This document shows, one piece after another, positions 23,301-34,009 of a stretch of 64,000 nucleotides of DNA (its first letter is position 1; every line of letters begins with the position of its first letter). Location of the stretch: the NCBI GenBank assembly GCA_030549775.1, contig CM060174.1, forward strand, positions 72,729,466 to 72,793,465, read 5' to 3'. A program made the position numbers and the translations under genes. The notes below the pieces were generated by a model, which saw only the letters and a list, made by a program, of their open reading frames with translations, was not told where the DNA came from and ran no database searches. This DNA is from Tamarix chinensis. Taxonomy: Eukaryota; Streptophyta; Magnoliopsida; Caryophyllales; Tamaricaceae.

Positions 23301-23912
23301 ATGACACTATCATCAAGGTGGGAGTATAAGAATCTATTTGTGGCCATCTTGGGCAACGATTAATGGGTTTGTTAAAAACGTGGGAACGACCCATAGTCAG
23401 CTAGTTGAATTTTAGGCCCTTAGTTAGGGATGGACTTTCATTAACTACATTATTTGATATTGGTAGTGTACTATTTATTGAATGTGATGCCTTGTTAGTC
23501 ATTTACTAGATTAAGAATGCTTTTCCATCTCATCCTTGTTTCAAGATATTTTGGATTGCAAAATACTTCAATAAGACTTCGTTGAGATGTTGTTGTAGTA
23601 CATCTTTTACGCAAAGAAATCTAGCAATAGATGGATTAGCTAATCCAAGGATGATGCTAGGACTTTTTTTTTTCTTTTTTTTTTCTTCTTTTTGATATAT
23701 GCTTAAAGTTTCTGTTATCAATCTTGTATGATGGTTATGGGGTTACACTTTCCAAGGATCATAATGCTTTCTTTTGATTAATGAAAGTTTTTGTTGTTTA
23801 AAATAAAGGTTATAATGTGAGAATAATTTAGCTATTTGGCCAAAGTCTTTTAAACTTTTATAATTTACTTTTATTATTGACCCCATTCAATGGAATATTA
23901 GGTACAATGGTT
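20326..23912. other. Gene-poor region with isolated anonymous ORFs
   Basis: Mostly AT-rich, stop-dense DNA. Besides the frame at 20597-20974 (separate entry), short minus-strand frames at 22786-22977, 23153-23356 and 23530-23721 have fairly normal amino-acid composition but no domain I recognise. They could be remnants of one decayed element or gene. No element ends were found. Confidence 0.4.
20597..20974 (-). CDS. Anonymous 125-codon ORF, possible gene fragment
   Basis: I do not recognise this frame. It begins MNDHPSYMEIDDHGTD and contains a balanced mix of residues, including YHLEFRGKGNYLSARREIG and WCPGGSQGDHRI, unlike the low-complexity frames around it. There is no signal peptide or membrane segment. 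Codons just upstream on the minus strand contain stops in all frames, and no splice partners were identified. It may be an exon relic of a host gene, or chance. Confidence 0.25.
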   Translation of the reverse strand: MNDHPSYMEIDDHGTDCLATGLSTYSTNQVGAHPPNILGKFAGWVPLSLIGDSINLASPSRHHMLFYHLEFRGKGNYLSARREIGFGSYWCPGGSQGDHRIIFLSFIKVVSQEELRLDIYVKLWE

Positions 23913-23950
23913 CACTACAAAATATGTTATTAAAGAGGGTAGTATTGTAG
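23913..23950 (+). mobile_element. CACTA-like terminus (unpaired)
   Basis: CACTACAAAATATGTTATT resembles a CACTA terminal repeat and is followed by repeated AATTGCC / GGCAAT words (23970-24120), as in subterminal regions. I did not find a matching inverted TTTTGTAGTG end to the right, so the element is truncated or the match is chance. Confidence 0.35.
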
Positions 23951-24374
23951 TAACAATAAGACAATTATGAAATTGCCTTAATATAAATTATCAAACAGGA
24001 CAAAACTATCCCCCTCTTTGAAATTAACAAATAAGGCAATATCAATCTATTGCCTTCATAAGTTTAACATTAAGGGCAAAATATTAAGAAAGCTTGCCTT
24101 CCTTAAATCTATACATAGGGGCAATAGAAACAAAAAAATAAAAGTAAAAAATAAAAGCATATATCAGGCGAGTTCGTACCAAAAGCGACACCTGGCGTTC
24201 CTCCCATGTAGCTTGCAACGCCTCAATTGCCTCTGTTAATCTGTTATTTCTTCCTCAATCCATTGCTTTTACTCTGTTATCGTCAACTAGCTTGTATACT
24301 CAAAAAAACAAGATTCAACCAATTTTCTCTCATCGCCATTACTTCATCTATCGGTACCTCATCAATTCTATCTT

Positions 24375-26140
24375 CTACAGGTTATTGAAAAATGAAAATC
24401 GAATCGGAGCTACACAACCATCCTTTGAATCATCCGAACCCTTCTGCAAAATTTGATAATCCTTTATCAAGAATAGTTCAATAACAATGGTATCGAATCC
24501 AACTGAACAAGGACCACAATGTGCAACCCCCGGGGTAAATTTGCTAATTTTCCATGGCACACCAGTAGGGGAAGGAGACCCAACTTGGCAATTATGCCCT
24601 CTTGAACAGTTGCGATTCTAGGGCTGCACGCCTGCACAATGTATTTAATTTCGTCTCTTTCCTGAGCTAGAACAACAACCGCCTCCTTCACCAATGGTGC
24701 CCCTTCCCCACGTAATCTCTCTTACTCACAAAATTCAAGTTAGTGGAACCTAAGGTACTAGCTACAATACCCCTATAAGCAAAGTCCGGCCGATAGCCTT
24801 AACCACATTATTCCCATCACGCGGTTCCTCACTTTCAAGCTGCCTAAAATCTATTGCCAAGGAAGCAATAGTTATGGAAAAATTACTAAACTTGTTTTCT
24901 CCATCCCGATCAAACAGTCATCATTCCTGCTTTCATCATAGTAAAAATGCAATCACCAAAGCTAAGGTTATTATTCATGATCATGGTAAATAACGCCAAG
25001 AATGCACTTGTAGTCAGTGTGCTCAATGTAAGCCCCAATTCTTCAATACGCATTCGTTTAAAGAACACTACAGCTTCCTCATAATATGAGTAACTATCAT
25101 GCTCACTAAAGATGGCAATCCTTAAAACTTCACATCATTTGTGCATTTCATCAAACATGTCACAAACACTGAGCGAGAGAGACGCAATATCACCATCACC
25201 AAGCTTGGTTTTCTCTTCTAAACTTAACAGCATAACGATGAAATATATAGACTAAGAATGTAACAATTTTTTTTACCTCTGCCCTCAAACAATAATCAGC
25301 TACTTTGTTGATTCGATTCTTCCCTTCCTTAACCCACTTCAATACACAATCAGTGATGAAGTTGCTACCGGCAAAATAAAGCGGAGGGGAATCGACCCAA
25401 ATAATGAAGAGATCAGTCGGAAGCCAATTGAAATCACAGATAAAATAGGTCGAGCCAATATTTCCAAGAGGGTCGGTACTTGTCTGAACAACAGCGAGTA
25501 CGTTCCTTTCCAGCGCGCTTGTAGCAACCATCTCATTGTATCCGGTATAATAATATCCATCAATGAAATAAGGACATCGTCCAATAACACCAGCTCCCTT
25601 ATCTATCCCCCAGTAAATTCTGGTTTCATACTTGGAGCAGTTTTACTTGGAGTAGTAAAAATTAAAGCACAAGTCAATCGGTCCATGTGCGGAGATTATA
25701 TCGTCAGGATCCCATAGGAATCCATCCGACTTCATATTTCTTCCTTAGGAAGCCTCGAAACCAAACACCCATCTATTATGCTATTATGTAAATCTACACC
25801 TCTCAGTCATTTTATCGAACACCTTCGTGGCAACGCTCACTTGAGATCGCATATCCTTAAAGATCAATATCAGATCAGCTGGTCTTTTGTTGAAATTGCC
25901 GATATCTTGAAAGCTAAATTTATCCATTGTCCCTACATCGGCCTCCCAAATAAGCAATCTTGTTAGTCACACAAAGCCACTGTGGCAAATTCCTCAGGCC
26001 CTTGATAGTCAAGCAAGTGCGTGCCATTGAGCATGCTTTTTAGTGCTATATCTCGTAGGTAAATAGTGGGCTGGAAAATCATTTTGGAATCAGTGCCAAC
26101 TTCAGTCAAGTTCCTTGTTTCATATTTTCCCAGATCAGGA
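24375..26140 (-). pseudogene. Decayed coding relic of unknown identity
   Basis: Read on the minus strand from about 26140 down to 24400, many adjoining frames give protein-like sequence broken by stops and frameshifts. Examples are IFQPTIYLRDIALKSMLNGT (about 26090-26030), RPADLILIFKDMRSQVS (about 25880-25830), GVIGRCPYFIDGYYYTGYNE (about 25590-25535), STDPLGNIGSTYFICDFNWL (25480-25420) and EEAVVFFKRM (about 25080). The order is consistent and codon-like composition persists over 1.7 kb, so this was once one gene of about 500 codons or more. I cannot name the family. It could be a captured host gene, a transposon protein or an old viral integration. Intervening stops include several explicable by C-to-T changes. 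A CACTA-like terminus lies upstream at 23913. Confidence 0.5.
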
Positions 26141-26499
26141 GGGGAAGGGGAGTACCGATAGAAGATTAATTATAAATCCGACGAGAGTAGAATGCTAATT
26201 CATCAAAATCAATATATATGATTAATATAAAAGGGTATCCCAATTCATGGAATAACCGAAAATTATCGGAAGGATAATCATACATGCGGTACCATGGTAT
26301 TTTGGGATAGACACACGTTAGACAATTAATATATTATCTATTGAATTATTTTAATTTGACTTATCAATAATTTAAAATATTCAAAGTGTTTACACTTACA
26401 AAACCATATTCATTTAGTTACATCAACACCAAATAATTCATTTACCCTTTTATATAAACTTAACTTATATAAGAACTCATAATTTGTATTGTTCCACGT

Positions 26500-27060
26500 T
26501 TAATAGTAAGCCAACAATACTCCATCTTCTCAATGGGTTTGAGAATTTCATTACTCTTGTAGTAAAACCCTTTGTTCAAGAATTTTGCCAAGTCTCTTCG
26601 AGGTCTATCTTGTGGGCATAAGGAAGTGATGATTGGTGAATTTTATGGTGGGTGAGTAGTTTTTGGGTTGTCATTTGTAATGGTGACGAACAATATAGTT
26701 GTGGCAAAGGGCAAGTTAGGAGTTGTGGACTTGGGTTTTCAATTTCATCAAGCAATGACGAGAGTGTGTCACCAGACGAGAACACAGGAAGGATACAGAT
26801 AGAAATAGAGAAAGGGAAATAGGAAATTGAGTCGAGGGAAAACAGAGTAGATAGGAGAGGCAGTAATAACAACAGACTATATTCATCACTCTCCTCCATC
26901 GATTACAATATGCAATTTATAGTACTAATTAGTTAATCCAATAGAAAAAAAAAGTGCTCAACGATTCTCTAACAAACTCAAACAACCAATTCTACAAAAT
27001 TCCGAAGGAGAAGACTCCATGAGTTCACGGTGTTGTTCCTCGCCAACGTCTCCCAATCCA
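26500..27060 (-). mobile_element. Probable 3' LTR region of the minus-strand gypsy element
   Basis: Immediately downstream (minus strand) of the chromodomain relic, the sequence runs TGTTAGAGAATCG (about 26980), a TATAAATTG box (about 26920), then a CT-rich leader. This is the usual U3-to-R layout of a plant LTR. The 107-aa frame at 26576-26899 is in the CT-rich leader and is not a recognised protein. The LTR end is not clear. Confidence 0.4.
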
Positions 27061-27062
27061 GC

Positions 27063-27330
27063 TCAGCTTCCACGTGTGTCCTCATCATCATTTCCATCTG
27101 GCTTAGCTTCTCCATGCATGAAAACTCCCGCTAGATCAGATGATCCTTGTCCCCAAGGATTGAATGAGGGAAATTGAGCTTGTATGATGGAAAGATCTTC
27201 CCAAATAGCATTTCTAGGTCCCAAGTTGAACCATTCCACTAACACTTGCATGACAACCTGATTGTTTCTTTTGACTACCCTTCTGTCCAACACTCTCACC
27301 GAGGTTACTAAAGGTTAGCTGTCCTGATTC
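27063..27330 (-). pseudogene. Ty3/gypsy integrase C-terminus with chromodomain (relic)
   Basis: The frame contains VLVEWFNLGPRNAIWEDLSI and QAQFPSFNPWGQG. This is the chromodomain pattern 'V(K/L)W..L....ATWE....L...FP.F' that ends the pol protein of plant chromoviruses and is thought to guide integration to chromatin. It lies in order after the integrase core at 27716-28393 on the minus strand. About 400 bp between the two are decayed. Confidence 0.8.
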
Positions 27331-27715
27331 AGTATGGTCCATAGTACTTTGAAGCTAACTTCAAGTGTCATCATATAGTCATTGAAGTTTGACAATAAGG
27401 TTGCAGCTTGATTAAAACTAATCCCCCTTCTTGAAAGCTACAATCAAACCTGTTCTTACCCCGCATAGTGCTTCATACGTGCCTATGCCTTGAGAAGCTA
27501 ATTCTAGAGAAGCTTGGTGAGTTGGACTCGATCCTAGATGAAGGAGTGGGTAGTTGCTACATTATTAGAGTGGATCAAAGTCCAATAGACTTGTGGGGGA
27601 GCATAGCCATACAAGGCTACAAAAGGAGTGGTCTTAATGGCAGAATGGAATGAAGTTTTATATCACCATTCAGCCAGGGACAACCATCAAGACCATTTGC
27701 AAGGATTCTAAAATG

Positions 27716-28393
27716 TCATGATCCCAAGGTATTGGTCAAGGCATTAATTAAGCCTCTTAGACCGGTCATCCATTTGTGGATGGACACTATACTCATATGA
27801 AGTTTTGTTCCCATTTGTTTGAAGAGGGCTTGCCAAAATAAATTGGTGAACACCTTGTCCCATTCAAAGATGGTTACAGTCGAAAACCCGTGGAGTTTAA
27901 ATACATGGTTAAAAAATAATTTGGCAACTTGGGGGGTAGTGAAAGGGTGAGTTAATGGCATGAAATGGGAAAATTTAGTGAGTTTATCAACCACCACTAA
28001 CACTATATCATAGTTATTATATTGGGGTAAGGATTCTATAAAATCCATCATCATTGTTTCCTAGGCTTGTGAGGAAATAGGTAGAGGTTCCAACAAATTG
28101 GGGTAGGGGTTGTCATTAGATTTGTTTTATTAGCAGGAGTCACCAGTTTGGATGTGATCCTTAACAGTGTGACGCTTTTGAGGCTAATAGAAGATAGCCT
28201 TGACCTGTTGATATGTGGTATGTATGCCTACATGCCCACCTAAAGGGGAGTTGTGCATTGCTTGGAGTACCTTATCCCTTATACTTCCTATTGCTCCCAA
28301 ATACAGCCTACACTTGTGCTTTAACAAACCCTATTACAGAGTAAAATTAATCCTTGAATGTGGATCCACTCCAAGGGCGGCCAACAATTCTTG
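27716..28393 (-). pseudogene. Ty3/gypsy integrase (zinc-binding region and core), degraded
   Basis: On the minus strand the remains of the region before the core (NSPLGGHVGIHTTYQ-like, about 28260-28200) precede the core frame at 28054-27716. The core has MDFIESLP with the first catalytic Asp, VVDKLTKFSHF and VFKLHGF. At the second catalytic site the family reads SDRD but this copy reads FEWD, so the Asp is replaced. The third site is lost in a frameshift. The reading frame is interrupted on its upstream side by a solo LTR at 28399. Confidence 0.8.
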
Positions 28394-28398
28394 GGCAT

Positions 28399-31300
28399 TG
28401 TAACACCCCCAAAATTCACTACTGAAAAATTTCGTTTAAATTGAAAGGTTTAGCGGAAGCATACGAATTAAAACCATGAACTTGGGGGTATTACCGCCAC
28501 ACTTAGTACCGGACCGGTTCACTCCTATTGTCCCGATACCAAGTACTAAGGCTAGATCAAGAACATCGTGAAGTAAAAACCGCCAAAGCACAAGTGCATA
28601 GTCAACATAAAATATCCATGGAAAACAAGGTGCCGACAGTAGTTAAAATATCGTTAGGATTACAACTTAAAGGTTCCACTCCAAAATACGAGCATAATAC
28701 AATTATAACTAAAACAAGACAAAAGAAAACGAGGATAACAAGAAGTCCGCCCGGCTCACTCTCGACCCCGACCAAGGTAGGCTCAGCACTCTGCCCCACC
28801 CGATACCTCGTAGGTATCGTAGGCATCGAAAATAAAATCTCCTACCTGCACAAGGTCAGAAGGGTTCTCTGCTTGTGGGAATAAGTAGCACTCATGAGAC
28901 GGGTGATCAGTACGCTACGTACTGAGTAAGGTAACAGACGAGCTAAGGCCAACACATAGCACACCAAGCCCATATACAACACATAAATAACATACGATGA
29001 CATACAAGAATAGGTCTGATCACTTTCCTAGTGCCTTATCCTTTGTTCTCATTAATGTTAATAAGTCCATTTCACATATTCTTCGATAATCCATGTGAGC
29101 ACGGGAACCCCACTATTATAGCCGGTGGACCGAAAATAAAACACAGGACAGAACGCCTCTGACCACTATTCTAATCGGTGGACCGGACTGGCCCCGCCTC
29201 ACATGGTGTTCCACTGTAAGTACTTAGTATTTTTCTCGTGGTTTAACTTATTTACTTTGGGGTCTATCGAGCTGAGGCCCCCACTATTATAGCCGGTGAA
29301 CCGGAAATAAACACACAGGGCAAAACGCCTCTGACCACTATTATAGCCGGTGGACCGAAACGAAACACACAGGGCAGAACGCCTCTGACCACTATTCTAA
29401 CCGGTGGATCGGACTAGGCTCGGCTCAACAGTCTTTCGCTTTACGTTATTAGTGTCTTATCCGTGTCTTATTAAATCACACAACACCCTTGACACGCATG
29501 CGGTTAATACTCTACTACTTTCCCCTCCAAAGGGACCGTCCCATGGTTTGAGACCCGTACCTCTTCTCACACCCGACATCCCCCCTAGGGTTCCTCCTCG
29601 GAGACCCTAATCGGACCTATGTGGTCCAACTCTTCATTACTTACCCAAACGTTACTTTGTTCTCTATCTCACACCTCATTCTTATTTGGAAATTCCTCAA
29701 ATGTATTATTTTATTCCTCAAGTTCACGCGTGACCGACAAACCCTAGTTGGCCACGCCAAACCCTAGCATTTTACTTCCTCAACAAGTAACCTCCCTCTT
29801 TCACCCCCAAGTCCCTTCTCTCATTTAGAAACCCTCACTCTTCCTTTATATAAGTGAGTTCTCACTCTCAACCCCACATTCCATCCCTCCTTGATCATTT
29901 TTACCCTTGTACCCTTCAAATTGCTCATTTCCTCCCAAAACCCTAACTGGAACCCTTAGACACTCTTACACCGACCCACGTAAAATTTTGCACCCAAGTC
30001 TCCAATGGGTCCATAACTTCGACATTATTTTATTCACTTCCTAAATCAACTTTCTTCACGTAAGATTCATTCCCATGCATAATTTAAACACTCCATGCAG
30101 ACTCTCCAACACCCGCTTACACACAAAACCCTAATAAGGTCTCTTATGCGCCAACTTACGTACTATTTTTCATACTAAGTCTCCAATCATTCCAAGACTC
30201 TCCCAAGCTCTTACTTACAACCCAAATCAACTTTTCGCACGTAAGGATCATGCCCATGCAAGGTCTAGTCCCCCCATGCAAACTTCCCAAACGTTCCTCT
30301 CCCCGTTGTTCTTTTATTATCATTTCATGCTACCCAAAATCCTAGCATGCATGTCGTAGAGGGCCATAACAAGTCACATCATCAACATCAACATCAAACA
30401 TGGAATATGTCATACGTATAATATAAGGCACACATAACATACCTCATGATCCACGTTGCACTACACAAAACATGTCATTCATAACATGCATAATACACAT
30501 CAACATGGCATGCTCATCATTCACCCACACATTACATCACACATAGCACAAGGCCATAGCTTCGTCCTTACCTAGGTAGGCACCTGGCTCGGAGCACGCT
30601 CCTCTAGCTCCTTAGGGCTCGGATCGGGGTCACCGATGAAAAGGGAAAAAAGCTAAGTATTAGTTTCCCTTATAAAAACTATTAACCCTTATTCTAGTCT
30701 AAGGTTAGGGTTCTTATCCCTAGTAGGGGCGTTGTACAAAACTAGGGTTTTTGCTCTAATTTATTATGCTAAGTATTACTCATTGATATATCTTTAGTTT
30801 CAAAACTCATTGTTACACTTATATCATTAGACTCGTTTGTTCTATCTTTATAACATTAGTGTTTACTAGACACAGTAAAATAGTGATAATAATGGTATTA
30901 GTAAACTACTAATAGTGATACTTATGTTGGCGTTAGCATTAAAATATTAATACAATGGTTGTAATATCAACAAGTTAACACTCCTAGAGGTAGTAATGAT
31001 AAAAGTCATGTTTTGAATAAATAGTGTAAGGGCTCCCATATTTTGTCACCCTAATAGAATTAGAATATGGGTAATATCAATAATAGAAATGACACTAATG
31101 TTAAAGGTATTAGATATGGTAAAACAATATTACATAGTTACAACACTTCACATAAGGTTGGGTTAAATAGTAAGAATACTAATAGTGGTAGTAATCTTAG
31201 CGATAGTATTAATAAAATAATAGCACCAACACTAATGGCTAAGTATGTTGAAAGTTAGGGTTTTGGGAGAGATTATGGCTTGTAAGAAAATAACACCTTT

Positions 31301-31483
31301 AGGATACAGAAATTAATAATGGTAATAACAATAATAAAAGTAATAATTATAATAGTATTAGAAATGTTAATAATGAAGGTAATGACACAAACCCTAAGTT
31401 AAGTATAATAGGGGTTAGGCTTAGAAGGGGTGATAGTATGATGACATTAAGGATAATAACAGAAATGGTATTAGTTAATAAGC

Positions 31484-31520
<37 letters not shown>

Positions 31521-33187
31521 CATAGTAATAGTAATAGTAATAGTAATAATAATAATAATAATAAGTGTAATAATAATAATATTAGTTATAAACTACTATA
31601 GGGGGCATAAGAAAAGGGTTTTAGGGTGCAAATGAGTGGAAGACCACCTGAGGACGGTGGTGGTCCGGCGGCGGCTGCGATGGAGGAGGTGGTTAGATGG
31701 GAGGAGGAAAAGGAAAGTTAAGTGTGGGGGAGGAGACAGCATGGAGAGGGGAGCGGAATGAGGGTGGTGGCGTGAGAAGGGCGGCGGCGCACGGTGGTGG
31801 ACGCAGCGGCCGAAGGAGGAAGAAGGTGGTGGAAAATGGTGGAGGCCGGTGGAGAAGGAAGCAGGGGTAAGGAGGGTATGGGCAGGTAGGGTAGGACCTG
31901 CAGGTTACTTTGGAAGGTGGAAGGAGGGTGGAACACGGCGGAGGTGGCGGCTACGGGCGACGTAAGGGGCGGCGGCGACTGGAAGAGGGGTTTTTCAGCA
32001 GGGAGCTTCGCACGGCTATGGCGGCACGTGCAGGGCAGCGTGGAGGGCGGCGATGGTTTGGTTTTGTCGAGGAAGGTGCAGGGGTGTTTTTGGTGGCCAG
32101 CGGTGGCGGCGGCGGAAGCTTCGTCTGATTTTCAGGCGACAAAGAGGCAGAGTTTCGGGGTAATTTTTGCAGCACAGGTTATGGCTGTCGAAGGGGGGTA
32201 TTTATAGGCAATTGGGGGGAGAAAACGACGAAGGAGGAGAGGACACGCCAGGTCACGACAGTACGCCGTCCGGCAGCGATCGGGCAGGCCTGCAGATTCT
32301 CTATCGGCAGGTTCTGGCTCGGTTTGGGTGAGAAAGGAAAGGGGGCAGGGCTTGAGCGATGCAGGACGGTAGGCTGGGACAAATCGGGAAAGAAAGGGAC
32401 GGGAAAAAGGACGAGAAGGACGACTGGACTGTGACGTTGTCGGCATTGCAACGGCGCGGTGGTCACGGGCGCGAGGAAGAAGACGACAGCGGGGGGCGGG
32501 GGCGGGGGGGGGGGGGGGTTGGACCGGCGGTCCAGGGAAGAAAAGAAAGGGGAGAAACCGGCCGGTCGGCAATGGTTATAACGTTCCTAATCTCGACGCG
32601 TCGTTTCATTATTTAGAAGGTCGAAACGCAGCGTCGTGTTGTTGGCTGGCAACGGTTATAAGGCTCATTAATCGCGACGCGACGCTTTAGCGCATTGAAA
32701 GGCAAAATGCTGTGTCGCACTCAGGCGTTGGCCAGCGAACGACGCTGGGCCGCGGGGGAAGGAGAAAGGGAAAGAAAAGAAGGGCTGGGCCGCGGGGAGA
32801 GGCCCAACTGACAGGGAAAAGTAAGAAAAAAAAGGAAGAAAAGGAAGAAAGGAAAATGAGGGAAAAGAAAAGAGAAAATGTTTATTTAGGGTTTTGGATT
32901 TTGCATAAATTATTTAGAATATTTTTGGGCTGTTTAGGATATTAATATTTATAAAATATTAAATAAATTCCCTTTTTGCTTAGTTAGACTGTTTTAGATA
33001 AATTTCCTTAACCTCCATACTAATTAGGGAAATATCCAAATTTTCTTCCAATTAAATTCTTTATTATTCCCTCTTAATTTACCTTAATTAATTCCCTACA
33101 TTTTCAGTAATTAAATTTATATGTTTAATTCCCTACTAATTCCTTATTTGGCCAAAATTTTCGAAATTAGGGTTTTGGGGTATTTCA
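28399..33187 (-). mobile_element. Solo LTR of the long-LTR family (4.79 kb) inside a gypsy pol
   Basis: It runs from TGTAACACCCCC to GGGGTATTTCA with exact 5-bp duplications GGCAT (28394-28398 and 33188-33192). Joining the flanks restores the order RNase H to integrase, confirming the insertion. Internal landmarks are: hairpin (28869-28888) and inverted repeat CAGTACG-CTA-CGTACTG (28908-28924); CCACTATTATAGCCGGTGG array (29104-29410); AAACCCTA-rich part (29720-30340); ATA/AAT tract (30870-31590) and a GC-rich, GA-biased block (31630-32880). The frames at 31718-32945 are mutually overlapping products of this GC-rich block and not supported as genes. There is no coding capacity and no second LTR. 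Confidence 0.88.
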
Positions 33188-33192
33188 GGCAT

Positions 33193-34009
33193 CCTCTTCT
33201 CCCACATAGCTTGGCCTCACTTCTAAAATCTAAGAAGGAACCACTATAGAGGTTGTTGCATGGAAGGTTTCCTCGTATCCTCCCTTTTAAACAATGCATC
33301 TGTAGCCTTATTTTCACCTCCTTTTTATTTTAAATAGTGTATCGTAGTCCCAACAACTTGGTTAACCCCTTCTATATGTGAGTGTCGGCCTTTTCTCTAA
33401 GAGGTGCTTCAAGCTCTACCGGTCGGTTTGAATGATGAAAGCACTCCCTTCTAAATAATGTCTCCACTTATTGATTGCCATCAAGATAGCCAAGTATTCC
33501 TTCTCATAGATCAATAACTCCTGGTGTTTAGCATTGAGTGCATTACCGAGGAAGGCGGCTGATCTTTCCCCTTGAGTTAACACAACTCCAATACCCTTCC
33601 CACTAACATCTGTCTCCGGTATGAATGGAAGCTGGAAGTTAGGTAAAACTAACACTAGGGCTTTAGTCATAACCCTTTTTAGCCTATCAAATGCCTCTAA
33701 TTGAACTGCTCCTTTTTTAACATGTTGGTTAGGGGTTCACTAATCTAGCCATATCCCCTAATGAACTTTCAATAATAGCTGGTTAACCCCAAGAATCCTC
33801 TAAGGGATTTGAGTATTATAGGCTTCATCCATTGGACTATAGCTTCAATTTTAGTTAGGTCAGTCTTTACCCCTTTGGCAAAGATAATATACCCTAGATA
33901 ATTTATTTGAGCTTGACCAAAGTAACACTTCTTTTTCTTAGCATACAGCTGATCTTGTCTCAGGACCCCTAGGGTGAGGTCGAGGTGTTTGTAATGTTGG
34001 TGGAGGTTG
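33193..34009 (-). pseudogene. Ty3/gypsy RNase H and C-terminal RT (relic)
   Basis: The minus-strand frame at 33670-33416 reads FQLPFIPETDVSGKGIGVVL and YEKEYLAILMAINKWRHYLE, the RNase H region with its Asp and Glu. Upstream (34009-33690) lie the end of RT (CYFGQAQINYLGYII and GLTSYYWKFIRGYG) in shifted frames. It is bounded by a solo LTR on one side and by an hAT insertion (34010) on the other. Confidence 0.85.

Noticed and set aside
31718..32945. Overlapping ORFs on both strands, proline/arginine or glycine rich
   Set aside because: GC-rich low-complexity LTR sequence gives open frames on both strands at once. No domain, and not conserved as protein in the other LTR copies.
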